Of a DNA stretch of 64,000 bases, positions 1 to 8,500 are shown piece after piece. Location of the stretch: the NCBI GenBank assembly GCA_021824565.1, contig JAKAKL010000140.1, positions 30,255-94,254 on the forward strand, written 5' to 3'. Position 1 is the first letter of the stretch. Every line of letters starts with the position of its first letter. Under the pieces are notes generated by a model. That model was not told where the DNA came from. It saw nothing but the letters and a program-made list of their open reading frames with translations, and did not search any database. This DNA is from Bacteroidota bacterium (GTDB lineage: Bacteria > Bacteroidota > Ignavibacteria > Ignavibacteriales > Ignavibacteriaceae). The translations under genes were made by a program, and so were the position numbers.

Positions 1-267
1 TCCGATCTTGGCCCATTTAGAGCAATAAAATTTGACAAACTTCTTGAGCTTGATATGAAGGATAAATGGTACGGCTGGACTGTAGAGATGCAAATTAAAG
101 CGGCAAAAAACAAGCTAAAAGTTTTAGAAGTTCCGGTAAGCTACAGAAAAAGGATTGGGAAGTCAAAAGTTACAGGCACGCTTAAAGGAACTTTGATGGC
201 GAGCATTATCATTCTTAAAACAATATTTTCAGAATACTTCAAAGAAAAATTTTCTGATACAAATTGA
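1..267 (+). CDS. Glycosyltransferase family 2 (3' part)
   Basis: The frame is open from the first base, so the gene begins upstream of the window. The visible 88 residues hold the motif D-L-G-P-F-R-A-I followed by W-Y-G-W-T-V-E-M, which is typical of the C-terminal half of DPM1/polyprenyl-phosphate-type GT-A glycosyltransferases (GT2). These transfer a sugar from a nucleotide donor to a lipid or protein at the cytoplasmic face of the membrane. The end is a basic segment followed by a hydrophobic helix (about residues 67-80), consistent with membrane association. Its stop overlaps the TTG start of the next gene by 4 bases, which suggests an operon. The donor and acceptor cannot be told from this fragment. 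Confidence 0.85.
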   Translation, partial: SDLGPFRAIKFDKLLELDMKDKWYGWTVEMQIKAAKNKLKVLEVPVSYRKRIGKSKVTGTLKGTLMASIIILKTIFSEYFKEKFSDTN

Positions 268-938
268 AAAAGAAAAAGGCGCTAATAATTTTTGCAAAAT
301 ATCCGCGTGAAGGAGAAGTAAAAACCAGGCTTGCAAAAGCAATGGGAGAAAAATTTGCTGTTTCTTTTTATAAAGCATGTGCTGAAAATACTTTTAAGGA
401 ATGTGAAAAAATAATTCCTATTAATGTTTCTGTTTATCTCTTTTACGCAGATAGAAAAGACGAAAAGCTTATTTCTAATTGGGCATCCAACAGATTTTTA
501 TATAAAGAGCAAAACGGAGAAACACTTGGTGAAAGAATGGAAAATGCTTTTTCGCAAGTTTTTCATGATGAAGCCGGCAGCGCCATTATTATAGGAACAG
601 ACCTTCCGGATATTTCATATCCGCTGATTGCAGAAGCTTTTGAAGCGCTTGAAAAACATCAAGTTGTTATTGGTCCATCTTCAGACGGCGGATATTACCT
701 TTTAGGTATGAATGAACTCTATAGCAGTTTGTTTAGCGGGATCAAGTGGAGTACCGGCTCAGTCTTGAAATCAACAATAGAAATAATAAAAAATAAAAAC
801 TTATCGGCAAAAATTCTTAAAGAGCTTACCGATATTGATGAGCACAAAGATTTGAAAAAATGGTTTTCGGTTTCAAAACCGGACGAAAATAATTTTTTAT
901 ATAGGCTGATTAAGGAGCAAAGTAATATTGCGGAATAA
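264..938 (+). CDS. DUF2064 / TIGR04282-type glycosyltransferase-like protein
   Basis: The 224-residue product begins K-K-K-K-A-L-I-I-F-A-K-Y-P and continues with K-T-R-L-A, the N-terminal signature of the DUF2064/TIGR04282 family, a GT-A-like nucleotide-diphospho-sugar transferase fold. I-I-G-T-D-L-P-D near residue 112 is the expected metal/nucleotide-binding acidic motif and G-P-S-S-D-G-G-Y-Y-L-L-G near 137 is a second family signature. The start is TTG, overlapping the stop of the GT2 gene upstream, so the two are probably co-translated. Such pairs occur in glycan or glycolipid gene sets; the substrate here is unknown. Family assignment is firm, exact activity is not. Confidence 0.85.
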   Translation: MKKKKALIIFAKYPREGEVKTRLAKAMGEKFAVSFYKACAENTFKECEKIIPINVSVYLFYADRKDEKLISNWASNRFLYKEQNGETLGERMENAFSQVFHDEAGSAIIIGTDLPDISYPLIAEAFEALEKHQVVIGPSSDGGYYLLGMNELYSSLFSGIKWSTGSVLKSTIEIIKNKNLSAKILKELTDIDEHKDLKKWFSVSKPDENNFLYRLIKEQSNIAE

Positions 939-1125
939 TTTGCTATTCCATTTATCGACAATTAAAAACCATTAGTCGAAAATCCTAAAATTTTAATATT
1001 ACAATTGATTTTTTCTTTTTAATTTTACAACAACTATAATTTAGGGTAGAAAAGAAAGCACATAAAAATTTTTTATAGGTTTGGTTTTATTTTTTTTACT
1101 TTATGAATTATTACGAGGAAGCAAA

Positions 1126-1233
1126 ATGGATTTGTATTCTTTAATTATCTCTTCCTTATCGATTTTTTTCGGATCTTTCATCGTCATTCTCGGCGGCTCT
1201 TACATAGCATATAAACTGAAAAAAGATAAATAG
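1126..1233 (+). CDS. Small single-span membrane protein (35 aa)
   Basis: A short open frame preceded by a good ribosome site (GAGGAA six bases before the ATG). It encodes M-D-L-Y-S-L-I-I-S-S-L-S-I-F-F-G then a continuing hydrophobic stretch, G-G-S-Y-I-A-Y-K-L-K-K-D-K and stop. This is one transmembrane helix of about 25 residues with a basic tail that should face the cytoplasm. It stands alone between the DUF2064 gene and the radical SAM gene. I do not recognise the family; small helices of this kind are often subunits of larger membrane complexes. Support comes from the ribosome site and the clean helix pattern only. Confidence 0.55.
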   Translation: MDLYSLIISSLSIFFGSFIVILGGSYIAYKLKKDK

Positions 1234-1374
1234 TTTTTTTACAACGGATTTATACTAGTTACTTCTATTAGTAAATCATTTCCATTTCTTTAGTATTTCC
1301 CTCACAAGAAAAATTTTCCCCTCATATAGACTTAAATAATTTTCTATCTTTAAAAAGATTCAAAATGAAAAGAT

Positions 1375-2442
1375 ATGGATATTCAAATTAAAGGAAGAGC
1401 CGCTCAGTTTAATCCAAAGAACCGATTTGAAAAACTCGAAATAGATTATTCAGAGGGTGGAACGTCATTTCCAGAAGTAATAGAGCAGACAAAGAAAATT
1501 GATACTGTTTTTTTTAAGGATTATTCTAAGTCCATCATAGCCGTAAACAACAGCTATGATGTCGGCTTCAATTATTCTTTTAATCCCTATCGAGGCTGTG
1601 AGCACGGCTGCATCTACTGCTATGCAAGACCGACACATGAATTTCTCGGATTTTCCTCCGGAGTTGATTTCGAAACTAAGATTATGGTAAAAGAAAATGC
1701 GCCGAAACTTCTTGAAGATACTTTCCAAAAAAAGTCTTACAAGCCTGATCTTATTATGTTTAGCGGCGACACCGATTGTTACCAGCCGGTCGAGCGAAAA
1801 CTTAAACTAACAAGAAAATCACTTGAGGTTTGCTTAAGATATAGAAACCCGGTTTCAATTATTACTAAAAATTATCTGATAACAAGAGACATCGACATAT
1901 TAAAAGAGATGGCAGAAAAAAATATTGTCGCCGCGGCTATTTCAATTACTAGCTTAAATAAAAATCTGGCGGCAAAAATGGAACCACGAACATCCATTCC
2001 TGAAAGACGTTTCGATGCAATAAAACTGTTAGCGGAAAATAAAATCCCCGTAGGCGTAAATGTCGCACCGATAATTCCGGGGCTAAATGATAATGAGATT
2101 CCTGAAATTTTGAAATTAGCAGCTGAGAATGGAGCTTCGTTCGCAGGAAGAACGATGCTCCGCTTGCCATATTCTGTAAAAGATTTATTTATAGCCTGGC
2201 TTGAAAAAGAATTCCCGGATAGGGCAAATAAAATATTAAATAAGGTTAGAGAAATGAGAGATGGCAAACTTAATTCATCGGAATTCGGTAAAAGATTTAC
2301 AGGAGAAGGTAAAACGGCTGAATCAATCATTAATTTATTTGATATAAGCTGTGAGAAATACGGATTAAATAAGAAAAATTTGAAACTTAGCGCGGATAAT
2401 TTTATAAGACCAAAAGATAACCAGTTAACATTTTTTGATTGA
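1375..2442 (+). CDS. PA0069-family radical SAM protein (SplB-like)
   Basis: 355 residues with the radical SAM cluster motif C75-x3-C79-x2-C82 inside N-P-Y-R-G-C-E-H-G-C-I-Y-C-Y-A-R-P, the characteristic signature of the PA0069/Rv2578c group related to spore photoproduct lyase. The cysteines bind a 4Fe-4S cluster that cleaves S-adenosylmethionine. Further matches are F-S-G-D-T-D-C-Y-Q-P, N-V-A-P-I-I-P-G-L-N-D and the C-terminal R-F-T-G-E-G. Length is normal for the group. The ATG follows a short A-rich leader (AAAAGAT) without a clear Shine-Dalgarno. The reaction is not established for the family; involvement in DNA or RNA repair has been suggested. The gene stands alone. Confidence 0.9.
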   Translation: MDIQIKGRAAQFNPKNRFEKLEIDYSEGGTSFPEVIEQTKKIDTVFFKDYSKSIIAVNNSYDVGFNYSFNPYRGCEHGCIYCYARPTHEFLGFSSGVDFETKIMVKENAPKLLEDTFQKKSYKPDLIMFSGDTDCYQPVERKLKLTRKSLEVCLRYRNPVSIITKNYLITRDIDILKEMAEKNIVAAAISITSLNKNLAAKMEPRTSIPERRFDAIKLLAENKIPVGVNVAPIIPGLNDNEIPEILKLAAENGASFAGRTMLRLPYSVKDLFIAWLEKEFPDRANKILNKVREMRDGKLNSSEFGKRFTGEGKTAESIINLFDISCEKYGLNKKNLKLSADNFIRPKDNQLTFFD

Positions 2443-2537
2443 TTTTATTGGTAAATTTGTCAAACAAATTAATATTTTTATGACCTTGAAACCAAATTAT
2501 AGTTGTATCATCAAACCGAAAGAGAAAAATAGTAGCT

Positions 2538-2792
2538 ATGGCACAAAAAAAAGCTAAGCCAAGAGAAAGACAGATTGGCAAGAAACCACAGGAGAAAAAA
2601 TATTTAATAAATCCAAGGTACAGAAATACTTTTTGGACTATAGTTATCATAATTATCCTCTTAATATTTTTTATCATAAATAATACAAGCTACGTTCCTT
2701 CGAGCGGTTCTTATCCGCCCGGCTACAATGCTCAGACTGCGGAAAAGCCGACTAAAGTTATCGATAAAAGATTGCAGATGGATACAAAATAA
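2538..2792 (+). CDS. Small membrane protein, basic N-terminus
   Basis: 84 residues: a strongly basic N-terminal 30 residues (K-K-A-K-P-R-E-R, K-K-P-Q-E-K-K), one hydrophobic helix at about 31-48 rich in isoleucine, then a short S/P/G-rich segment. This predicts a single-span protein with its N-terminus in the cytoplasm. No family recognised. The ribosome site is weak (GAGAAA well upstream). It ends 28 bases before the TlpA-like gene, so the two may be co-transcribed. It could be a real small protein or a chance frame; the charge and helix pattern favours a real one. Confidence 0.5.
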   Translation: MAQKKAKPRERQIGKKPQEKKYLINPRYRNTFWTIVIIIILLIFFIINNTSYVPSSGSYPPGYNAQTAEKPTKVIDKRLQMDTK

Positions 2793-2820
2793 ATTACTCA
2801 ACTTGATGAAGGAAAATATA

Positions 2821-3387
2821 ATGCGAAAGATTTTTTTAGCGGTAATATTGCTTGGAGCATTTACAATCTTTGGATGCAACAAAAATGCCGGAGCCGATGA
2901 TTCAAAAAATGAGGATACCACGCCGGCTGCGTTGCAAGAACAAAATCAATTATCATCAGATAATAATACAAGTTCTAAAGCTTTCAACTTTACTCTTACA
3001 GACACACAAGGGAAAAAAATTAACCTGTCGGACTATGCCGGTAAAATTGTAATAGTAGATTTTTGGGCAACCTGGTGTCCTCCGTGCAGAAGAGGCATAC
3101 CTGATCTAATTTCTCTCCAAAAGCAGTTTAAAAATAAGATTGCCGTCATTGGAATTTCGGTTGATAGCGATACAAAATCAGATGTCATACCTTTTATTAA
3201 GTCAATGGGAATAAATTATACTGTTTGTTATGCAAGTCAAGAAGTGGTACATGCCTACGGAGACATCGAGGCAATCCCTACGTCTTTTGTAATTGATAAG
3301 GATGGTAATATTGTAAACCAGCATGTCGGGCTGACGGATAAAAGTGTCTATGTTGATGAAATAAATAAATTGCTTGGTAAGTCTTGA
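2821..3387 (+). CDS. TlpA-like thioredoxin-fold lipoprotein
   Basis: Thiol-disulfide oxidoreductase of the TlpA/ResA type, expected on the periplasmic side of the membrane. I chose the ATG at 2821 because AAGGA lies 8 bases upstream and because it gives a clean lipoprotein signal, with a hydrophobic core followed by F-G-C at residues 17-19; earlier in-frame starts at 2728 and 2806 would bury the signal. A low-complexity linker (residues 20-52) leads to a thioredoxin domain with active site W-C86-P-P-C89 and the cis-proline region A-I-P-T-S-F. The product is 188 residues. It probably reduces or matures periplasmic thiols such as those of cytochrome c; no cytochrome genes are visible nearby. 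A hairpin terminator follows. Confidence 0.88.
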   Translation: MRKIFLAVILLGAFTIFGCNKNAGADDSKNEDTTPAALQEQNQLSSDNNTSSKAFNFTLTDTQGKKINLSDYAGKIVIVDFWATWCPPCRRGIPDLISLQKQFKNKIAVIGISVDSDTKSDVIPFIKSMGINYTVCYASQEVVHAYGDIEAIPTSFVIDKDGNIVNQHVGLTDKSVYVDEINKLLGKS

Positions 3388-3396
3388 TAAAAAATA

Positions 3397-3433
3397 AACC
3401 CCGCTTTAATCTTTTTACAGCGGGGTTTTTTAT
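3397..3433. terminator. Bidirectional rho-independent terminator
   Basis: AACCCCGCT at 3397-3405 pairs with AGCGGGGTT at 3419-3427, a 9-bp GC-rich stem with T-runs on the downstream side of each strand. It sits between the converging TlpA-like gene and the DUF2905 gene and can serve both. Confidence 0.88.
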
Positions 3434-3654
3434 TTTCTGAGGAAGTAAATGATTATACTTAATAATATGCTAAACAGAAGAGAAGTAGCAATAGGAAAAT
3501 AAAAAGTAAAGTTTTTCCGTTTTATAAGTATGTCTCCTGGCAGCTTACCTAAAAAAGAAAGTTTATCGCTGAACAACAAAAAAATTCCCGCCACAAAAAT
3601 TAATGAGCCTATCAAAATTAAAATTTTGCCAAACTGTTGTAGTTCCGATGTCAT
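3430..3654 (-). CDS. DUF2905 family membrane protein
   Basis: 74 residues with two hydrophobic helices (about 10-28 and 52-70) separated by a loop reading L-G-K-L-P-G-D-I-L-I-K-R-K-N-F-T-F-Y-F-P, the hallmark of DUF2905 proteins. The family is widespread, small and of unknown function, located in the inner membrane. The ribosome site is weak. The gene converges on the TlpA-like gene and shares its terminator. Confidence 0.88.
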   Translation of the reverse strand: MTSELQQFGKILILIGSLIFVAGIFLLFSDKLSFLGKLPGDILIKRKNFTFYFPIATSLLFSILLSIIIYFLRK

Positions 3655-3879
3655 AAGAAAATATCATTTTTATTATGAAAGATAAAAACAAATTATTAAA
3701 TTTTTTAAGTCAATTATTTTGTCTATTTAAATTATTAACTACTTACTACTAAATTGGACATTAAATTTTAGTAATTATATTTTTCAAATAGTTTTTCTAT
3801 ATGATCTCCGAAAGTTTTCTCCAATTTATATCCCAAGTGATTGCATCTACAAGTATAGTCTGGTCAAACAGCAGCATCT

Positions 3880-4554
3880 ATGTATAAGATAAAAGTATTA
3901 GTTGTTGATGATCATTTATTAATTAGAACCGGAATAAAAAGTTTATTAAAAGACTCATCGATAATTCATATTGTTGGTGAAGCTGAAAATGGTGATGAAG
4001 CCATAGCAAAGTTTGAAAAACTAAGACCCGACGTTGTGCTGATGGATATTTCTATGCCAGGTATTTCCGGCATTGAAGCCACAAGAATAATTAAAGAGAA
4101 ATATTCGCAAGCAAGGATTCTTATTCTTACTATGTACGAAAATGAAGAATATGTTTTAAGTTCCGTTAAAAATGGTGCATCGGGCGTTCTCCACAAGAAT
4201 GTAAATAAAAAAGAATTGATTGATGCCATTCAATCTGTCGCCGAAGGCAAAAAGTATTTTGGTCAAGGACTTACTCAATTGCTGATTGAGAATTTAGTTT
4301 CGCGCTATGACGGCGAAGTATCTGGAAAGCAAAATGGAAAAATTTTTATAACTACTCGAGAGAAAGAAATACTATATTGTATTGCCGACGGTATGTCTAA
4401 TGTTGAAATTGGGGATAGGCTTAAAATAAGCCCTCGTACAGTTGATTCGCATAAGAGTAATATTATGCAAAAGTTTAATATAAAAACAACTGGCGCTCTT
4501 ACACGCTTTGCCTTTGAAAACGGCTTTTATCTTCCTAAAAAAGGTAGTAAATGA
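3880..4554 (+). CDS. NarL/LuxR-type response regulator
   Basis: 224 residues. The receiver domain (1-120) has the acidic pair D10-D11, phospho-acceptor D56 in V-L-M-D-I-S-M-P, and the T84 and K106 positions of the phosphorylation switch (L-I-L-T-M and L-H-K-N). The C-terminal helix-turn-helix (about 155-215) has T-T-R-E-K-E-I-L and I-G-D-R-L-K-I-S-P-R-T-V-D-S-H-K-S-N-I-M, typical of LuxR/NarL DNA-binding domains. It should bind DNA after phosphorylation by a sensor kinase, but no kinase gene is adjacent, so it is an orphan in this window. No clear Shine-Dalgarno precedes the ATG. Target genes are unknown. Confidence 0.92.
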   Translation: MYKIKVLVVDDHLLIRTGIKSLLKDSSIIHIVGEAENGDEAIAKFEKLRPDVVLMDISMPGISGIEATRIIKEKYSQARILILTMYENEEYVLSSVKNGASGVLHKNVNKKELIDAIQSVAEGKKYFGQGLTQLLIENLVSRYDGEVSGKQNGKIFITTREKEILYCIADGMSNVEIGDRLKISPRTVDSHKSNIMQKFNIKTTGALTRFAFENGFYLPKKGSK

Positions 4555-4923
4555 TTTTATAGTTGCATGTGAAAAAATTGCTACTATAAACTATCCTACG
4601 GAAATTCCGTATATCCATCTACGTAATTTGCGCAATTAAAAATACGTAAATTTACTGATTTACTTTTTCAAAACCTTTGATATATTAGCACCTGAAATTT
4701 TTGTGTTGCTGTAGGGCAGGAAAACCTGGAATCATTGATTATGATGGGACTCAATGATTCCTTTTTTTTTCTGGCAAAATTGAAAGATATGCTGATAAAC
4801 AAGTTATCATTCAAATTCTGTTCGACGTATTGCTGTATGGCTTAATAAAATATAAGAATTGTTTGGGAGAATAAAAGGGGATAACTTATAATTTTAAGTT
4901 ACTTCTTCATTCTCATAGAATAA
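4555..4923. other. Intergenic stretch with isolated terminator
   Basis: No open frame with a ribosome site was found. It lies between the response regulator and the PorV-like gene on the opposite strand. The only clear element is the strong terminator at 4728-4770, which is about 175 bases beyond the nearest upstream stop codon and preceded by the G-rich run CTGTAGGGCAGG. A small RNA ending at that terminator, or a long 3' untranslated region of the regulator, would both fit. Confidence 0.5.
4728..4770 (+). terminator. Rho-independent terminator
   Basis: GGAATCATTGA (4728-4738) and TCAATGATTCC (4751-4761) form a perfect 11-bp stem with a 12-base loop, followed by nine T residues on the plus strand. 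Confidence 0.9.
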
Positions 4924-5964
4924 TTAATTTCCGCTTCTCAAAAATTTCGGCTCTTCCAAGGTAAGCATTAGAGAAATCCTGTGCGTATCGCCCAAATCAT
5001 TGGCTGATGAACTATATCTTGCAAATGAATAATCAATGTTTAGCTTGGGTAATTTTACACCGGCTCCTATTGTAAATTGTTTTATGTCATTATAGCCTGC
5101 TCTTACTGAAATTATATTCTTAAAATTGTATTCCAGTCCGGCATGACCGTCAAAGCTTATCGGTCCTAAATTAAATTCTGATGCAAATTGTCTGTTTTCA
5201 AATCTTATGTCAAGATCCACAGCCGGAGTAAACACGCCTCCTAAAAATTGAAGTTGATATGCGGTTCCAACTTTTGCAGTTGGAGAAATTAATTCATTCC
5301 TGCCTGTACTCCATGCTACTAAAGTAGTTGTTATATCCTGCAAGTTTACCCCAACGGCAAGTTTGTCTAAAGGAGAATACCACGCACCAACATCAAAGCC
5401 AATTCCGGTTGCATTATAATTTGCAATTTTTCGGTAAATAATTTTTGCATTCACTCCGTAATAAAAATTTTCGGAATATCTTTTTGCAAACGATAAATAA
5501 AATGCCCAATCCTGATCGCTGAATTGCTGTATCTGGTTGTAATCCAGTCTCGCATTAGGATTATTAATATCAGTAATCTGTCCACCTGTTGTTTGGTCTA
5601 TTAACGCAGTTCTAGTATCTGGAATTCCGTCAACTCCTAAACGAATAATACTTAGTCCAAAACTCATATCTTTTTCATAAGGAATTGCTACAGCGGCATA
5701 ATCATAATTCTCAAGATTGCCGAATCGTTCATCATGCATTAATGTAATTTCAGGATAATCTATTCGTGCTAATGCCGCCGGGTTATAATATCCGGCAGTA
5801 ACATCGTTGGCAACGGCTACATAAGCTCCTCCCATGCCTAACGCTCTTCCACCGACACCAATTGACATGAATTCACCTGCATATTTTCCCCACACTACTT
5901 GCGCGTTCATTTGTGAAATAAAGAAGAATGGTATTGCTAAGACAAGTATAATTTTCCTAATCAT
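4924..5964 (-). CDS. PorV/PorQ family outer membrane protein
   Basis: 346 residues with a signal peptide (hydrophobic stretch about 4-18, ending N-A-Q). The segment after the signal has S-I-G-V-G-G-R-A-L-G-M-G-G-A-Y-V-A and Y-Y-N-P-A-A-L-A, the signature of PorV/PorQ (UPF0164-like) proteins related to FadL-type barrels. The rest is alternating beta-strand sequence, consistent with an outer membrane barrel. In T9SS bacteria PorV carries cargo to the PorU sortase; Ignavibacteria tend to have several paralogs, so this one may be PorV itself or a relative. That would fit the T9SS cargo genes elsewhere in the window. A GGAAAAAGAGAG ribosome site precedes the ATG. Confidence 0.85.
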   Translation of the reverse strand: MIRKIILVLAIPFFFISQMNAQVVWGKYAGEFMSIGVGGRALGMGGAYVAVANDVTAGYYNPAALARIDYPEITLMHDERFGNLENYDYAAVAIPYEKDMSFGLSIIRLGVDGIPDTRTALIDQTTGGQITDINNPNARLDYNQIQQFSDQDWAFYLSFAKRYSENFYYGVNAKIIYRKIANYNATGIGFDVGAWYSPLDKLAVGVNLQDITTTLVAWSTGRNELISPTAKVGTAYQLQFLGGVFTPAVDLDIRFENRQFASEFNLGPISFDGHAGLEYNFKNIISVRAGYNDIKQFTIGAGVKLPKLNIDYSFARYSSSANDLGDTHRISLMLTLEEPKFLRSGN

Positions 5965-6098
5965 TTATATGCTCTCTTTTTCCAGTGCATTTATTCATCG
6001 ACGAAAAAATTGGTAAATAGAAATCTAAAGTCAAGTCTAAATTTATTAATAACTGCAATTCGATTTCTTCGGGGAAATTTTCTCGCTGTTGTTGAACC

Positions 6099-6845
6099 TT
6101 ATTTTGCTTTTGCCTGATTTGCAACCGCCTGAGCTTTTTTTGCAATTTCTTCCGCATTGCCAAGATAATAATGCTTTAGCGGCTTTAAGTTTTCATCCAA
6201 TTCATAAACTAATGGAGTGCCGGTTGGAATATTCAATTCCACTATTTCGCTTTCAGGAATATTATCTAAGTATTTTACCAGCGCTCTTAAACTGTTACCA
6301 TGAGCTGCAATAATTATTTTTTTGCCTTCATTGACAAGCGGGGCAATTCTTTTTTCCCAGTAAGGAACAAACCTATTCACTGTATCTTTTAAGCATTCTG
6401 TTAAAGGCAATTCTGACTCAGATAAATCTTTATATCTCGGATCATTACCTGGAAATCTAGAATCGGTTTTTTCTAATGCCGGTGGTTGAATGTCATAGCT
6501 CCTTCTCCAGATTTTTACTTGCTGCTCGCCGAATTTTTCCGCAGTTTCAGCTTTGTTTAATCCTTGCAATGCTCCGTAATGTCTTTCGTTTAATTGCCAC
6601 GCACGTTCAACGGGTATCCACATTAAATCTAATTCGTCAAGCGTTAGCCACAATGTTCGTATTGCTCTTTTTAATACTGATGTAAACGCCAAATCAAAAG
6701 TGTAGCCTTCATCCTTTAATGCCTTGCCTGCGTTTTTAGCTTCTAATATTCCTTGTCCGGATAAGTCTACATCTGTCCAACCTGTAAACCTATTTTCTTT
6801 GTTCCATTTGCTTTCGCCGTGTCTTAGTAATACTATTTTATACAT
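6099..6845 (-). CDS. gpmA: 2,3-bisphosphoglycerate-dependent phosphoglycerate mutase
   Basis: Interconverts 3- and 2-phosphoglycerate in glycolysis and gluconeogenesis. The start at 6845 gives 248 residues, the usual family length, with GGAG nine bases upstream; a longer frame to 6911 would add 22 unrelated residues. The N-terminus Y-K-I-V-L-L-R-H9-G-E-S-K-W-N carries the phospho-histidine. [22 protein letters not shown] and [13 protein letters not shown] (second catalytic histidine) are all present. The tail is rich in A, K and Q. It is transcribed in the same direction as the PorV-like gene, about 130 bases upstream of it. Confidence 0.96.
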   Translation of the reverse strand: MYKIVLLRHGESKWNKENRFTGWTDVDLSGQGILEAKNAGKALKDEGYTFDLAFTSVLKRAIRTLWLTLDELDLMWIPVERAWQLNERHYGALQGLNKAETAEKFGEQQVKIWRRSYDIQPPALEKTDSRFPGNDPRYKDLSESELPLTECLKDTVNRFVPYWEKRIAPLVNEGKKIIIAAHGNSLRALVKYLDNIPESEIVELNIPTGTPLVYELDENLKPLKHYYLGNAEEIAKKAQAVANQAKAK

Positions 6846-6960
6846 TATTTCTTTCTCCAGAATTGTTAATTTTCTATATACAAAAATAGCCAATGAGAAA
6901 AGCTTTATCAAAATAAATTTACTTTTTTCGTGTCGGAAAAATTAAAGAAATCTTTTAGAA

Positions 6961-6988
6961 TTGACTTTTCAAGCGTTATATTTATCTA
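6961..6988 (+). promoter_or_regulatory. Possible promoter of 7026 gene
   Basis: TTGACT at 6961-6966 and TATCTA at 6983-6988 are separated by 16 bases and lie about 40 bases before the ATG at 7026. Spacing and position are plausible, but AT-rich DNA gives such matches by chance. Confidence 0.35.
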
Positions 6989-7025
6989 ACTAAATTTATA
7001 ATTTCTAACAGGAGAAAAAGGAATT

Positions 7026-7388
7026 ATGAAAAAAATATTATTGCTGATATTTATATTTGTTACGCAGATTGCCTCTTTACGTTCACAGCCGGCGATGGAA
7101 AAAGATATTGATCAAGCATACCAGTTTGCAAAAAAAGGAATCTACTGGGCTCTTACTAACATACCTGAATCTAAATCAAAAATATCAAACGACCTTATCT
7201 CTGATAATAAGCTTTATGCTAAAGTAAAATTAAATAAGTTAGTCGACGGAATAAAAATTGAGTCAACCGGCTTTTCTAATTCAAATGAAGTTTCAATTAA
7301 AGTTTATAAGTCAAACGATAGCTTGATAGAGGAAGGCTACTTAGAGAAGAATAAAGAAGCAGTCATTCCCGTACATAAAAAGAAATGA
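7026..7388 (+). CDS. Hypothetical secreted protein (120 aa)
   Basis: No family recognised. An AGGAG-type ribosome site precedes the ATG. The first 21 residues form a signal peptide (K-K-I-L-L-L-I-F-I-F-V then S-L-R-S-Q), so the product should be exported. The mature part is about 100 residues, rich in K, S and N, with no cysteines, and has a beta-strand-like middle section (L-Y-A-K-V-K-L-N-K-L-V-D-G-I-K-I). The lysine-rich end (H-K-K-K) argues against an outer membrane barrel. It converges on the Rrf2 regulator gene of the suf operon with only 12 bases between them. Confidence 0.7.
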   Translation: MKKILLLIFIFVTQIASLRSQPAMEKDIDQAYQFAKKGIYWALTNIPESKSKISNDLISDNKLYAKVKLNKLVDGIKIESTGFSNSNEVSIKVYKSNDSLIEEGYLEKNKEAVIPVHKKK

Positions 7389-7400
7389 CTGCGCATAAGT

Positions 7401-7880
7401 CTAACTAATTGAAATGTTGGATTCCGCAACTTCAGCAAAGTTTGAAACTATAAGAGAAACTTTTTGTTCACTGCCGATTAAGTCTTTTAAAGTCAGTTTG
7501 CTCAAGACGCCGTCAAGCAACGACTGAATTGTTCTCCACAATGATCTGATAGAGCAGTCTATTGTATGGGTGCAAATCACTTCATTACCCGAATGAATAT
7601 CGCAAAAACCGGATTCAAATAATTTTCCTCCAAGCGCTGCCAAGACTTCGCCAATAATTATTTCGTTTGCAGGACGTGCAAGTTTATATCCACCGTTCTG
7701 ACCTCGCGTGCTTTCTATAAATCCTCCCAATCTTAATGCGCGCAAAAGCTTTCCTACATTAGCTGTTGAAAGCCCTTCTAACTGGCTGATTTCTGGAATT
7801 GTCAATCCATTGAATGATTTTGACATTCCGATTCTTAATAAACATCTTAAACCAAATTCTTCTTGCGAACTAAATTTCAT
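7401..7880 (-). CDS. Rrf2-family regulator (IscR/SufR-like)
   Basis: 159 residues. The N-terminal winged helix (1-65) has the Rrf2 pattern: S-S-Q-E-E-F-G-L-R-C-L-L-R, I-P-E-I-S-Q-L-E-G-L-S, G-K-L-L-R-A-L-R-L-G-G-F-I-E-S-T-R-G-Q-N-G-G-Y-K-L-A-R-P. Three cysteines at 93, 103 and 109 are placed like the iron-sulfur ligands of IscR, suggesting it senses cluster status. It is the last gene of the suf operon on the minus strand, so autoregulation of the whole operon is likely. A candidate operator is the ACTAATTAGT palindrome at 14340-14349 in the operon promoter. Binding there is inference. Confidence 0.9.
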   Translation of the reverse strand: MKFSSQEEFGLRCLLRIGMSKSFNGLTIPEISQLEGLSTANVGKLLRALRLGGFIESTRGQNGGYKLARPANEIIIGEVLAALGGKLFESGFCDIHSGNEVICTHTIDCSIRSLWRTIQSLLDGVLSKLTLKDLIGSEQKVSLIVSNFAEVAESNISIS

Positions 7881-7915
7881 TTTTAATTACTCATCAATTC
7901 AAAATTAAATATTAC

Positions 7916-8449
7916 TTAACCTTTGAATAACGGTATCTTCGATCCGCATTGTTTTGCATAAATTACTTTAGCAAAGTTTTCCGGGCTTATCGAAGGACCT
8001 TTAGCAGTACAGAATTCGTCGAAAACTCCGATCAATTCGTTTGCAATAGTTTCCGCGCTGTTTCCTTCTATCGCAAGCCTCGGCATAAAATAAATCAAGA
8101 TTCCGTTCTTGAATAATGCAACGCTTGGAGATGAAGGAGGATAATTACCGATTAGCTGGCGTATTCTGTCCACAGCAGCGCGCTCTTGCCCGGCAAAGCC
8201 AGTATACAATTTGTCCGGAATCTTTTCATTTTGTAAGGCAAGTGAAACACCCGGGCGGGCGCTGCCCGCTGCACATCCGCAAACGGAGTTTATCATAACC
8301 AAAATAGTTTTATCGTCATTAACGTTTATTGCTTTATCTACATCTTCCGGCGAAAGCAATTCTTCAAAACCAACCGCAACTAATTCATCTCTCATCGGCT
8401 GAACTGCGTCCTGATCATACATCGGTGGACGCGAAACTATGTTAAACAT
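7916..8449 (-). CDS. Bacilliredoxin (BrxA/BrxB, DUF1094)
   Basis: Thioredoxin-fold protein of the YphP/YqiW family. It has the active-site motif C-G-C followed by A-A-G-S-A-R-P (cysteines at 57 and 59 from this start) and the N-terminal R-P-P-M-Y-D-Q-D-A-V-Q-P-M-R-D-E-L. In Firmicutes these proteins remove bacillithiol from oxidised protein thiols. The start at 8449 is preferred because AGGAG is 7 bases upstream; an ATG two codons earlier is too close to it. At 177 residues it exceeds the usual 140-150 because of a C-terminal extension containing two more cysteines. It lies inside the suf operon between sufT and the regulator, pointing to thiol protection during cluster assembly. Confidence 0.88.
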   Translation of the reverse strand: MFNIVSRPPMYDQDAVQPMRDELVAVGFEELLSPEDVDKAINVNDDKTILVMINSVCGCAAGSARPGVSLALQNEKIPDKLYTGFAGQERAAVDRIRQLIGNYPPSSPSVALFKNGILIYFMPRLAIEGNSAETIANELIGVFDEFCTAKGPSISPENFAKVIYAKQCGSKIPLFKG

Positions 8450-8500
8450 ATTCATGCTCCTATCTATTTTTTTTATTATACATTTTCTATTAACCTCTAA

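Noticed and set aside
719..961. Minus-strand frame within the DUF2064 gene
   Set aside because: Shadow of a well-supported plus-strand gene; no signal of its own. The same holds for the other frames opposite the conserved genes.
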